Made by a program: the position numbers and the translations under genes
Shown here: positions 1 through 8,726 of the stretch, in pieces
How the letters are laid out: every line of letters starts with the position of its first letter
How positions within the stretch are numbered: position 1 is the first letter of the stretch
NCBI GenBank assembly: GCA_000827495.1
Contig: KN817679.1
Span: 51,522-65,780 of the forward strand
Origin: Hypholoma sublateritium FD-334 SS-4
Taxonomy: Eukaryota > Basidiomycota > Agaricomycetes > Agaricales > Strophariaceae
Length of the DNA stretch: 14,259 nucleotides
Reading direction: 5' to 3'
Notes under the pieces: generated by a model
Told to the model about the DNA's origin: nothing
Seen by the model: the letters and a program-made list of their open reading frames with translations, nothing else
Database searches by the model: none

Positions 1-1
1 A

Positions 2-130
2 ACGGCGCGCGACTCGGTATCTGCACTTGCTGACCGCCCTGTTTTCCTCGACCTAGCGGCGCTTCGGTGGATGGTAATAAGTGTCGTGCTGACTACAACC
101 GATAGCACAGAGAGACAATCGGAGGTATAA
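2..130 (+). CDS. Possible 3' end of a gene entering from the left
   Basis: One frame is open from the window edge for 42 codons and ends in TAA at 128-130. It contains a plausible peptide (for example SALADRPVFLDLAALRW) and then a threonine/serine-rich tail. I do not recognise it. A splice donor-like GTAATA lies near position 75 with a CTGAC branch-like site downstream, so the last part could instead be intron. The sequence turns AT-rich just after the stop, as expected for a 3' flank. An open run of this length could also occur by chance. Confidence 0.2.
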   Translation, partial: TARDSVSALADRPVFLDLAALRWMVISVVLTTTDSTERQSEV

Positions 131-345
131 TTACNTGTATAAATTTTTATTATTCATACTGGTGGCAATATTCGAGGCAACGACAAAATATTACATTCCT
201 ACATACCCATCGGATTATGCNACAAACGATAAGATATTGATATATAACACACCCTCTATGAAACATCTCCGGAGACAATCGATGCGGATGATCTGCAAAA
301 ACAAGCGGCGCGCGACAGCCGCGATGTTGAGTGGTGCATGGCGTA

Positions 346-1548
346 TTAAATCTTGGATCGCTCGATTGCCTCCAGGATTGTGTAGATTTCCTGTCGTAAA
401 TTGAGAATGCGTGGATCGCCCCTCAGGTCGTCCATGAGTGAGCGGAACAGTTCGTTGACAGAGTGATGAAAATGATCGACTTGAAGCTCTGCAAAAGAAN
501 TACCCAGCTCTGCGGATGCAGCAAGTGAAGTCGCTGCTCCCAACATACACTCCAACTCGGCCTCGACCTGGCGGTGATACAGCGCTTGTTCCCGCTCCCA
601 GGTCGCCCGGGCGACTTGGTAATAATGAATATTCCGGGTGATGCTTTCGGCAGAAGCGTTAAAAATCCGCAGTTGTTCGACATTACGAACTTGTTCGGAA
701 GTCGGGGTGAGTGAAAACAAATGACGCGCCTGCGCCGTCGACAACAAAGGGTGACCAGGCGGCGTGGATCGTGGTATATCAGAGCGGCGGTCCGAATGGT
801 GTGTGGACATCAGAGGTTGCACGGCGGTCGAGGACGTCGTCAGAGCGTGACCGGTGAGGCGTGATGGACCCGCGACAGAAGGCGATGGGTTGTTGCCACT
901 GCGAATCCCCCGCTTGGATGGGCGAGGTGCATCGCTGTTTTCGAGTGACTGTGGTCGGGAGCGCTTGGTGCCAGTGGTAGAAGGTGCATTATCTGGTCCG
1001 GTGTCTCGCCCCATCACGACTCCCTCCCCGCCATCCTCTCCGTCTTCTTCTGCACCCATACCCCCAACTGGCTCGCAGCCCTTCCGATTGCGAATACACC
1101 TGAGACATTTTGTTGGTCCAGACTCCCTCAAATGGTAGCAGTTTTTGGGGTCNTGTTCACACCGGGTGCACACGTACTGGTAATTGATGGTGAGCGGGGG
1201 TGGACAACACTGAAACTGACAACTTACGCGGTGCTCGTGAATCACCGGGTCGAATGGGTCTATGGCCGGGGCTGGTTCCTTTTTCCCGTTCTTGTTCTTC
1301 TTGNTCTTCTTCGTCTTCTTTGGTGTGAGCGCCTTTTTTCTGACAATGACGACGGATACGGCACGGTGAACTCGCGGCGGCNACGTTTGGGACATGGGTG
1401 AAGGCGCATCAGGATCCGTGGTTGGGGCGGCCGTTCCCGCCTGAAGAGCGGAGGTTGGTGTTCGCTGAAGATCCGGGGTGCGGTCCTGTTTCTCACCCTC
1501 ATCCAGACGCGACGAGGCATTTGTCTTTGCAGAGCGAGAACGGGTCAT
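346..1548 (-). CDS. Zn2Cys6-like cysteine-cluster protein, probable nuclear regulator
   Basis: This is an uninterrupted 400-codon frame. It runs from ATG (1546-1548, with A at -3 and a CT-rich leader) to TAA at 346-348. Seen: an acidic/serine-proline N-terminus; a lysine-rich stretch at residues 70-90 that would serve as a nuclear localisation signal; and six cysteines (C127, C130, C137, C148, C151, C158) spaced C-x2-C-x6-C-x10-C-x2-C-x6-C. That spacing fits the fungal Zn(2)-Cys(6) binuclear cluster. The second half is basic (RNRKGC), but the first half lacks the usual run of basic DNA-contacting residues. After the cluster come a low-complexity Ser/Pro/Gly linker (about 165-275) and a charged helical C-terminus (about 285-400) that could form a coiled coil. 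Known: Zn2Cys6 proteins are usually transcription factors. Inferred: a nuclear DNA- or protein-binding role. No fungal transcription-factor regulatory domain is visible, so it may be one of the short lineage-specific cluster proteins. Single Ns leave a few residues unknown but do not break the frame. Confidence 0.8.
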   Translation of the reverse strand: MTRSRSAKTNASSRLDEGEKQDRTPDLQRTPTSALQAGTAAPTTDPDAPSPMSQTXPPRVHRAVSVVIVRKKALTPKKTKKXKKNKNGKKEPAPAIDPFDPVIHEHRVSCQFQCCPPPLTINYQYVCTRCEXDPKNCYHLRESGPTKCLRCIRNRKGCEPVGGMGAEEDGEDGGEGVVMGRDTGPDNAPSTTGTKRSRPQSLENSDAPRPSKRGIRSGNNPSPSVAGPSRLTGHALTTSSTAVQPLMSTHHSDRRSDIPRSTPPGHPLLSTAQARHLFSLTPTSEQVRNVEQLRIFNASAESITRNIHYYQVARATWEREQALYHRQVEAELECMLGAATSLAASAELGXSFAELQVDHFHHSVNELFRSLMDDLRGDPRILNLRQEIYTILEAIERSKI

Positions 1549-2039
1549 GATGGGAGGAAGTGGCGAGTAAATTTAGATGGGCCGACTTTTTGTGTCCGCA
1601 CGCCTCGTGGCAAGAAGCGCCCCCCATGACATCATTTTCTGCAGAGCGCGCGCCCCCCTCCCCTAACCCATATCCCTCGTGTCGCCGACATTTTTCGGGT
1701 GTACTGTTTGAAGTGGATAACGCAAGCGGGAAATATTATCAATGTAAACAATACAACTACGTTCAAATGACAAGTAGACGCGTAGTCCCACTGTTCTGGG
1801 ACTCCGTTGGGCGCCAACCATACAAAAAGATACAGAAAAACATTGTTATTTGCAGTCGACACGAAATAGTACCGTGAATAGCAAGGTAAAAGCACAAGCG
1901 CCTGTTCACGGAGGTGTACTGCACGTTCATTCTCCGCTCAGGGCGCATATCACTATTTGGGATTTCCGGGCTCCACGGTGCCTTNTGTCTTCTCCCATCA
2001 TCTCGCCCTCNATCCCCGTCGTCCTAAAAGTCGGCGTGG
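1549..2039. other. Upstream region of the cysteine-cluster gene, no supported gene
   Basis: This stretch is the 5' flank of the minus-strand gene ending at 1548. Its first 70 bases hold a CT-rich leader on the minus strand. The short open frames on both strands show no family signature. A plus-strand frame reading into 2134 may be the beginning of the decayed block to the right. No clear TATA box was found. Confidence 0.4.
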
Positions 2040-3470
2040 CCCTCAATCAGTGTCAACTTGCTTCACTTTCGCTACCCCAAACAGCTTCGCGTGCCCCCAG
2101 CGGCGAAGACCCACGGCCGAAAAAAATTCGCCACGTATTGCGTAGAGGGGCCTGCTGCGTGGCGGAGGCGACATTGACAAAGTAGCCGCTGCGCGATCTG
2201 GAATAGGGTGTTTTTCATACAGGATATGACATGCGCTCCGCACCACACCACTATGCACATGATGTATTCATTCGAGCTATACAAGGTATGTACGTGTCCT
2301 AATCCTCCCGCGACATCTNCTGACGCCTTCTTAGCCGCACCACCCCTACACAATGCATCCGTGTCGCAGGCAGCGCTGCCGTGTCCCAGTGGCGAACGTG
2401 TCCTGAATGGGCCGCATCAGAAGGAGGCGAACGAAGAGGTATGTACCTTGGACTTTCTTCATCGCAGACTTCCCTCACAATTTCATCAGGATCCCTAGCT
2501 CAGCGATACGGACAGCGTCGGCGCGCAAACATTGTACAGCTGCAGACGCACCCGCACCTTTGCACGTCGAAAAAANAGTTATGGTGTCGGTGTGTAGGCC
2601 CACGATACGCCGCGATGGTCGAGAGCGATAGGTGGTGGATAGTGGCGTGTCAGTGCGGGCAGAAACATCTCCAGTAGAGGTCAGTACGCACCAGTGTCCC
2701 TATCTCTCCGTGCCGCGGCTCACGTCCTCTACAGCGTCTACTATAATCGACGTCCGCGAAAGGACAATGGCCCGTGCCCACAGGCGTCGGGCGCGATGTG
2801 CTCCACGCATCGGCGTCGATTGCAGATAGCTGGACGCTCAGNGCGCGGCATGTCAGCATACGGCACGCGCTGGCAGAGGCCATACTAGAGGACCTGTACC
2901 CGCTTCGGNATGGCCNTGTCCATCTCTTCGCAGCGCAGAGTACGGCGCCCTGCATTCGCTGGCGTCAGTGGCGGTGTCAGGACACGAGCGGCTATGCGCG
3001 TACCCCTGGAAAGAGAAACACATCGCTCAGTGGCCACTGCTATCGACGGAGGACTCGCTTACACTTCCTCACGTCCGCCGTCGCGTCCCACCTGGGTCAT
3101 CCCGCCCTCGTCAACCCGTCTCCGCACCCGCTGTACCGTCTGCGCCCGCAAGTCAAGTCGAGTCCATCGCGTCAATCTGCCGCCTGCGCAACGTGGTGCG
3201 TGGAACCGCAATGAAATCATCGACAGCGGCGCGGGGCTATGGGAATCCCAACAAGCGAGTTTTGGACCCAAATCTACGGGAGTGTGGGCTCATTCAGAGC
3301 GGTGTACGCTGTACCACAAGGAAGATTCACGGCGGCGGTACGACACCCCGGTTNTGTCTACACCCACCCTTCACTGTCCCTCTCGCTGGTGCTATCGACC
3401 ATGACCTCGCGCTGTGAGTCAGCGANGGCAACGCTTGGTGAAATTCGCTGTATACGGACCTAGCCACGCG
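2040..3470 (+). pseudogene. Decayed intron-containing gene of unknown family, left block
   Basis: Three good basidiomycete introns can be seen on the plus strand: 2286-2334 (GTATGT...CTGAC...TTAG, 49 nt), 2439-2489 (GTATGT...CAG, 51 nt) and 2680-2734 (GTCAGT...CTCAC...ACAG, 55 nt). A fourth, 2135-2222, is possible and would keep phase. The exons at 2223-2285 and 2335-2438 join in one frame, giving YDMRSAPHHYAHDVFIRAIQ and then an Ala/Pro/Gln-rich segment. The next exon meets TAG immediately in that frame. Further right, coding-like peptides continue but jump frames; one example is RHVSIRHALAEAILEDLYPL near 2850-2905, followed by basic, proline-rich segments to about 3460. Intact splice signals with inconsistent frames suggest a former gene broken by indels and stops. 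I do not recognise the family. The alternative is an intact gene with introns I have misplaced. Confidence 0.4.
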
Positions 3471-3493
3471 TCTGTTGTGTCGAGGAGGACGTC

Positions 3494-4185
3494 ATGTACT
3501 ATCAGGAAAAGCGGAGCCTTTCAACGTTATTGGAGGTGAAGGCTGGACCAGGCCGCGCGCATCAGCAGGGCCGACTCGCTTGGTTTCACGGGCGTTGGAA
3601 TGGTAAGCACCCGGCCAATCTTATGTACGTGCAAAGGCTTACGCTCCCCATTCTAGGTGCTCGCTATGCGCAGTGCACTTGTTCATGCTTCCTTGGCTGC
3701 GCGCGGTCGCGGTAGCANGAGCGGTACGCGTGCTTGATCACACTTCACGCAGGATCTGGTATGTCATGATTTATTTGTACTGGCTAACATAATGCTAATG
3801 TACCATGTCCAGGTGGAATAAACACCCTTAATTTGTGTAAAGGTGCCCTGCGCCCGGTCCAGAATCGTCGTGGTACCATTACCATCTACNTCCCGTCGTC
3901 CACGAGCCCGAAAAACACGGGAAGCCTTGTGGTAGCACGGATCGCAGGCAGTGGGCGTTTCGTCAAACACCGCCCCCACCGTTGGACCCTCGGCTACCTA
4001 GCGCGCTTTTCTGGGCGATGTTGCGGAATGGAGCGAGGGAGGATGCGTCGCCGGATGTAGATACAACACATGTAAGGTCTTCATCTGTGACCCTCCATCG
4101 GCTGCCGGAACTGACGCTTCAACTGTTGATTGTCGAGTCTAGGGGAACAGAGGATGGTTACCGTGTGATGTCCGCGACAGGATAG
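3494..4185 (+). pseudogene. Decayed intron-containing gene of unknown family, right block
   Basis: Two clear introns are visible: 3603-3656 (GTAAGC...TCTAG, 54 nt) and 3759-3812 (GTATGT...GCTAAC/GCTAATG...CCAG, 54 nt). Joining across them gives an open frame that runs through the 102-nt middle exon, then meets TAA a few codons into the next exon. Another frame of that last exon is open for about 75 codons (LNLCKGALRPVQNRRGTITI and onward, to about 4060). A third, starting at the codon of residues MDPRLPSALFWAML (3982), runs to TAG at 4183-4185. The picture is again good splicing signals with frames that do not agree. It may be the 3' half of the block to the left. No domain was recognised. 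Sequence errors or a mis-chosen acceptor could also explain the mismatch. Confidence 0.35.
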
Positions 4186-4559
4186 GCGTACTGCATACAG
4201 CAGTATTTCACCGAGGGGGGTCTCAGCGAGGTGATGCGAGTAGTATACTATGATGTATTTAATGTTACGTACCTAATACATCTGGTTTTGTTCGTTTCAA
4301 GTCGCGGAGCGGGCGATTGCATTGTGTTCACCTCGTAGATGTTCCTTCCTGACCAAGAGTGAGCGAATAGAATTAGGAGGAAAGAAAGTCGGAAAGTAGT
4401 GCAGTGTGCTCCGGGTCAGTAGCTCACGCTAAAGTCGAGCGCGCTGCGGGTGGTGCTAACCTCGCGCCGCTGTTGTGCGCTTCAAAATTGTGTTTGTAAG
4501 GACTNTGGGGGGGGGGGGGAGTGCAGGCAGACGTAACACGGATGACTCGACATCGAGAC
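4186..4559. other. Intergenic stretch with a 13-G homopolymer
   Basis: No gene is supported here. The stretch is mixed AT-rich sequence (around 4240-4290) and GC-rich sequence, with a run of 13 G at 4507-4519 directly after an N. That run is a likely place for assembly error. Confidence 0.5.
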
Positions 4560-5010
4560 AGCGTGCTGTCGCCGCCACGGGCTTGCGGGAGGTGCTGCAT
4601 ATGGTATGGGGGCCATATCGGCGCGCTGANGCGGCTGCTGTCCGCCGCATGATGATCGTGCGCCCTGTATTATAGTAAGTACAAAGCGCGACGGCGCATG
4701 AGTACACGCACCTTGTTTGAGGGCCGTGTCCACAAGACACGGCCCTCTGCAACGGCGGCACAGCACCGTCGTGCGTCCTCCGTCTTGCGCCGCCTACGGG
4801 TGCATGAGATACGTCACAAATTGCGTTTGGGCGCCTTCGGGGGGATATGGGGTGCTCCAGAGAGCTGGCCTGCTCGCCGCGCTCCCTGTATGTAATGAGT
4901 ACGTGGTGCACAACACGACAGCACATGAGTGGACTCACCGCGTTTGAGGGCCGTGTTGTGCATATGTCCCCCTGAAACGACGGCACCCGACGCGCGTCCT
5001 CCGCAAGGAG
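4560..5010. repeat. Diverged tandem duplication, two units of about 220 bp
   Basis: Two successive segments share an ordered series of similar blocks. These are CATATGGTATGGGG versus GGATATGGGG; GCTGCTGTCCGCCGC versus CCTGCTCGCCGC; a CCCTGTAT block (near 4665 and near 4885) leading into GAGTAC-like sequence; CATGAGT..AC.C.CC followed by GTTTGAGGGCCGTGT (near 4698-4730 and 4924-4957); then ACG.CGGCAC and CGCGTCCTCCG-like sequence. The offset is about 225 bp. On the minus strand both units translate to similar peptides around TALKQG / TALKRG, but neither forms a convincing gene. A dispersed repeat or a decayed exon duplication would both fit. Confidence 0.55.
4719..4747. repeat. Perfect 12-bp inverted repeat (hairpin) in the left tandem unit
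   Basis: GAGGGCCGTGTC (4719-4730), a 5-nt loop, and GACACGGCCCTC (4736-4747) are exact reverse complements. The right-hand tandem unit keeps only the left arm (GAGGGCCGTGT near 4947-4957), so the second arm was either gained or lost after the duplication. Confidence 0.75.
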
Positions 5011-5133
5011 TGCACGGAGCAGAGGGGAAGGACGGATCAAAGNGGGTCAGAGGGTAGGGAGAGGCAAGTAGTGGATGCATCAAAAGTGAAGGGAAGGGCC
5101 CAATACACTGCACACCGACAGCCTACCCGCCGT

Positions 5134-5149
5134 AACTGCAGCTGCAGTT
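5134..5149. repeat. 16-bp perfect palindrome
   Basis: AACTGCAGCTGCAGTT is self-complementary with no spacer. It lies in the 3' flank of the minus-strand gene at 5311-5757. It could be a protein-binding site or simply chance; no partner copy was seen. Confidence 0.5.
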
Positions 5150-5310
5150 TGAAAGTTGTTCAAGAATAAATTAGTGATATTTGGAAAGCAGATGTAGAAT
5201 TTCTACGCAATGCCAAAATAGTCGCGCCACAGCCAGTACATTTAGTAAAGCATCATTTTAAATTCATAAGCGGACTCGGGTATTCATGCACAAATATTCA
5301 GATTACGGAG

Positions 5311-5757
5311 CTATCGCACAGGCTCAGACGACACACCTTCCTCAGCAAGCATCTTCCTTCCAATTTTCTCCCGCATACCCTCCACAAACTGCGNGATCTT
5401 GTTAGGATCCATCCCTACCCTTCCCTGGAAGTGTTCTGTCTGCATGACCACCATCCACTCAACATTTGGGACCTCGCCGNCGTTTCTGAAGTCCACTGCT
5501 CGATGCTTCCCGATCTTCATTATTATGGTCTGGTAGGCGAGGCTGTTTTCGTATACAGGACGGATTGTCCGGCCATGGAGACGTGACGCCCAATCAAAAG
5601 CAGTCGCCGTGCTCATCACAAAACCTCCAATTCGCCTCCTACGGGGGTAGCCTATATAAGAGGCAGCCATTGCTTCGAATATTGCCTGAGCTTTGTCGAG
5701 ATCCATGGGTTTGAATTCAGAATCGGCGAACTCGTCTGATGTAGCGGTGGTCGACAT
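5311..5757 (-). CDS. Small conserved-looking protein of unknown function
   Basis: This is an intact 148-codon, intron-free frame. It runs from ATG at 5755-5757 (A at -3) to TAG at 5311-5313. The N-terminus is short and acidic, with Ser/Thr residues (MSTTATSDEFADSEFKPMDL). An alanine-rich helix, an arginine cluster (YPRRRRIGGF, about 37-46), a mixed alpha/beta middle with WASRLHGRTIRPVYENS, and a charged C-terminus follow. No signal peptide or membrane segment is visible. The even composition and sound start context suggest a real gene. I do not recognise a domain. It is divergent from the F-box gene, with about 170 bp between them, so the two may share a promoter region. Two Ns cost one residue each. 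Confidence 0.7.
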   Translation of the reverse strand: MSTTATSDEFADSEFKPMDLDKAQAIFEAMAASYIGYPRRRRIGGFVMSTATAFDWASRLHGRTIRPVYENSLAYQTIIMKIGKHRAVDFRNXGEVPNVEWMVVMQTEHFQGRVGMDPNKIXQFVEGMREKIGRKMLAEEGVSSEPVR

Positions 5758-5930
5758 CGTTGGTTAAAGGATGTTGGAGAGTGTAAGTATACTGTGTGAG
5801 AAGCAAGTGTTGAGTCCGAGTCGATTAGCTGCAGCATATTGTTTGGCAAGTGGCGGCGCACATACATGTGACCGTTGCGGTGTAACTTCGGTGACATATG
5901 CATAAAATTATCATTCTAGTTTGATTCTAG
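5758..5930. promoter_or_regulatory. Divergent intergenic region with an 11-bp tandem repeat
   Basis: This lies between the minus-strand gene and the F-box sequence. It is AT-richer than its right flank. ATTCTAGTTTG occurs twice in a row (5913-5923 and 5924-5934); the second copy runs into the open F-box frame and supplies the TAG that closes that frame upstream. A CT-rich leader precedes the minus-strand ATG. No certain TATA box was found. Confidence 0.35.
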
Positions 5931-7749
5931 TTTGCCCTCGCGTCAAACGCGGCGAGCGGCGCTCCGTCAGCGCCTTGTTTCGGGCTCATCGATCAGCCCA
6001 CCGAGATTATCGACGCGATCCTGTCCCATNTCGACGCGCGCCGGGACCTGCTGAACATTGGGCTAGTCTGCATGCGCCTGCGTGACGTCGTGTTTCCGCG
6101 GCACTTCGAGTACCGCTTTATACGCTGCAAGGTATCCGCGATCTCTGTGTGGAACCACCTCGCTCTGCACCGCGGCCTCGCGGCGAACGTACGCCGCGTC
6201 GAGATTGTGGACAAGCGCGCCTCTGGTGCCGGCATGCTCATTCCGCGAGGGATAATCCAGGGGGACACGGACCTTGAATCGACGGATGACGAGCTCACGC
6301 GGCACACGAAGCAAGAGCGATTCCTCGCGCGTGCGCTTGGGCGTATGACGGGCCTCCGGGAGTTCAAGTGAGCCTGTAACCATTCGCCTCTGTCCATTGC
6401 CCAGCTTTGGCCAACACTGATGCTGCGCGCCGCGACGCTCAAGTCAATCAACATTTGCGACAATTTGGTGTTCTCACCGCGCAGCGAGGAAGATGACAGC
6501 AATTCAGAGAGCGAAGTGGCGGAAGACCAGCAACAGACCCTAATGCAAAAAGTGCCTGATATTGCTGTATGTGCTGCCTATGTTCGAAAACTCGCCGGCG
6601 GCTGATCAGATAATGTTCAGCTGACGGACATGGAGAGTGTTACTTTCCGCTCCACGTCGCACATCTATGGCGCGTCCAAAAATCCAGAGCTCGGCCGCAT
6701 CGCAGCAATGCTGCACCAGTGTGTCAACCTCAAGGTATTTTCCAACCCCATCTTCATATTACATTATTCACAAATNNTTTCAGGAGCTTGACGTGACGTA
6801 TATCGCACCCCGCGCACTAGCTGCGACAGGCGCGGGCAGTATTTCACGTACACGGCCCCTTNCGGACGAGTTCCTGACGTNCGGCNGCTGGGCGAAACTC
6901 ACNACCTTAACACTCACGAACCTGCGGGGTGGCTCGCATGCGCCTATCGCAGACTTCCTTGCTGCGCACCCCACGCTCGAGGTCCTGCATCTCGACATTT
7001 CNATCCCCAACGCCCCGGGCCTCGTCCTTCCCCCCAGCTCACTTCCGCTGCTGCGCGAAATCAAGGCCTCCCGCGACGTTCTCAATGCCGTCCTTGGATG
7101 CCCGAGCGCGACGCGACGCCCGCTCGAGGTGGTTCGCGGCTTCCGGCTGGCGGGAGCGGCGGGCGGCNGTGGCTCGGTCCCCGACAGCGTGTTCCTCGCG
7201 CACCTGAACGCGCACGCGGATACCGTGCGCACCATTGCGCTCGTGGGTTGGAGCGACACAGACGATATTCGGCGCCTCGCGGCGGCCGTGCCTGGCCTGC
7301 AGCACCTCGATATCGGGCGACGGCTCGGCGGCCCGGGAGGCGCGCGCGGGGCCGGCTCGGAGCGCGAGAAGGGGCCGGTCGTCGCGAACCTTGTCGAGTG
7401 GACAGACGTCCTCGCAGCCCTCCCTGCGCTTGTCTCGATGCACGGTGTTAAGTTATTCTACGAGGCCGCGGCCCTTCCAACGAACGCGGCGCACTCCACG
7501 ATGGCGTCCACCTCCAACGGCCCAGGCACCGCGGGAGCGAGCAAGGCGCCGGCGCACATGTCGATGATGGAACGCAGTCGCATGCGCAAGAACGACGAGA
7601 TCGCGGGTGTGCTTGCGTGGCGTTGTCCGCGGCTGCGGCGTGTTGACCACTGGGAAGATGGTGGTGCGCGTGTCGTCGTTCTGCTGCGCGATGCTGACGG
7701 CGCGCGGTGGGAGGTACGCCGGGCGCGTCAGGAGCGTACAGGAGAGTAG
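5931..7749 (+). pseudogene. F-box/LRR-type protein gene, no ATG and an in-frame TGA
   Basis: Known family: agaricomycete F-box proteins recruit substrates to SCF ubiquitin ligases through Skp1. Seen: an F-box at 5985-6110 (LIDQPTEIIDAIL... LLNIGLVCMRLRDVVFPRHF). Leucine-rich-repeat-like sequence follows, including WAKLTTLTLTNLRG and PTLEVLHLDI. The C-terminus ends in CPRLRRVDHWEDG and a basic tail, with TAG at 7747-7749. Two introns close in phase 0: 6567-6620 (GTATGT...TTCAG, 54 nt) and 6735-6783 (GTATTT...TTCAG, 49 nt). Two defects are visible. The frame is open upstream only to TAG at 5928-5930, and no ATG precedes the F-box. TGA at 6369-6371 interrupts the frame between REFK and ACNHSPLSIAQLWP, and the same frame continues for 65 codons to the first intron. 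Family members, as I recall them, have Trp at that point, so TGG to TGA is the simple reading. A low-complexity Ala/Ser/Thr insert near 7480-7560 looks normal for the family. Coding GC is much higher than the flanks. Confidence 0.8.
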
Positions 7750-8089
7750 ATGCTTTGTACAAGATGTGGGCTTGTATATTCTATATCTACTGCAAGCCAA
7801 CATACAGCTTGCGTTACCTTCCAGAATATTTGATGCATATAAAATGTAAGTAGCGCAGCCAAGGCGACAGTGATATTCGTCGCGCATGTACACCATAAAA
7901 TTAATTCAGAAAATTAGCATTCTTTATAAAGATCAGGCATACCCCCACAGCAAATAGATTGACATTGAGCGCTGAGCGGTTGTATGTATGCACTGCGCGC
8001 CGAACGCTCCTGCAGCAGAGCTGAGAGCGGAGCGCCGAGCGCTTACGCGGCGGACGCTTTGTGCATCACATAGAATTACCGTCCCGCGG
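7750..8089. other. Intergenic, 3' flank of the F-box gene
   Basis: The stretch is AT-rich to about 7950, as expected for a 3' untranslated region and spacer, and turns GC-rich near 7980 where the repeat array begins. No supported gene or RNA was found. Confidence 0.5.
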
Positions 8090-8490
8090 CATGCCGAACA
8101 TATCGCCCGCACCGCGCCACGTAGACGCGACGCCTCCAATTCTGGCCGCGAGTTGCTTCCCGCAGCATGCTGAACATTTCGCCCACACCGCGCCACGTAG
8201 ACGTAGCGAGACGGGACCTGTGATGGCCCCCCGTTCTAATAGCCGCGAGTTGTGTCCCGTGTTACGCTGAACGTATCGCCCGCACCGCGCCACGTAGACG
8301 GGGCGAGACGGGTCCGTGCCGCGGCCATTTCTCGGAGCTGCGTCCGGCGATATACTAATCATATTTGCCGTGCAAGCGCGGAGAGTCTCTCTCTAGGCCG
8401 CGAGCTGGGTCTCGCGCTATATGAAGTATGCCGCCCGCGTGGTTGCGCAATGCGTCATAGGTCGCGAGTTGAGCCCCGCAGTGTAGCAAC
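8090..8490. repeat. GC-rich degenerate tandem repeat array, left copy
   Basis: CACCGCGCCACGTAGACG is exact at 8110-8127, 8186-8203 and 8283-8300, at spacings of 76 and 97 bp. Each copy is preceded by a GAAC(A/G)T.TCGCCC-type block. Between them lies a GCCGCGAGTTG..TCCCG block (near 8143 and 8242). That block recurs as GCCGCGAGCTGGGTCTCGCG at 8397 and as GTCGCGAGTTGAGCCCCG at 8461. Units are 75-100 bp and diverged. Short frames inside are products of the composition. The same family recurs at 11060-11500. Confidence 0.75.
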
Positions 8491-8515
8491 CGCGACGACG
8501 GCGCAACCGCACTGA

Positions 8516-8649
8516 ATGACTGCGACACGCCCCACCGCACGCCGCCGCAAGCAGAAGGTAATCCGCAATGCATCGCCCAGTAAGTCATTTTCTTGTTACT
8601 TGAAGATGCGCTCATCCGTTTGATCTTTTCTCTTCTCAATTTTTCGCAG
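8516..8649 (+). other. Possible isolated first exon plus intron
   Basis: An ATG at 8516-8518 opens 21 codons of very basic peptide (MTATRPTARRRKQKVIRNAS). A good intron follows at 8580-8649 (GTAAGT...TTTTCGCAG, 70 nt). After splicing, the frame meets TAA within 14 codons. The basic start followed at once by an intron resembles the beginning of the gene at 9847, so this could be a truncated 5' end. It could also be chance. Confidence 0.2.
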
Positions 8650-8726
8650 TACTCACACCTAGCAATTCCTACACACGTCATCATGATTAACATCTACTCG
8701 ATGCCACTACCGCACACTTTCTCCAT

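Noticed and set aside
4456..5040. 194-codon minus-strand frame over the tandem duplication
   Set aside because: It spans the hairpin, the poly-G run and both repeat units. It is rich in Arg, Cys and Pro as expected for non-coding GC-rich sequence, and there is no recognisable domain.
6368..6404. Possible intron GTGAGC...CCCAG in the F-box gene
   Set aside because: At 37 nt it is shorter than the other introns here, and its removal shifts the frame. Reading straight through keeps family-like sequence in frame, so the TGA is better explained as a nonsense codon.
6780..7567. Several long frames on both strands within the F-box gene
   Set aside because: They are shadows of the GC-rich coding frame; their Arg/Ala-rich composition is typical of off-frame reading.
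8090..8300. CRISPR-like spacing of three identical cores
   Set aside because: The spacing is uneven (76 and 97 bp), the sequences between the cores are themselves related, and the genome is eukaryotic. It is a degenerate tandem repeat.
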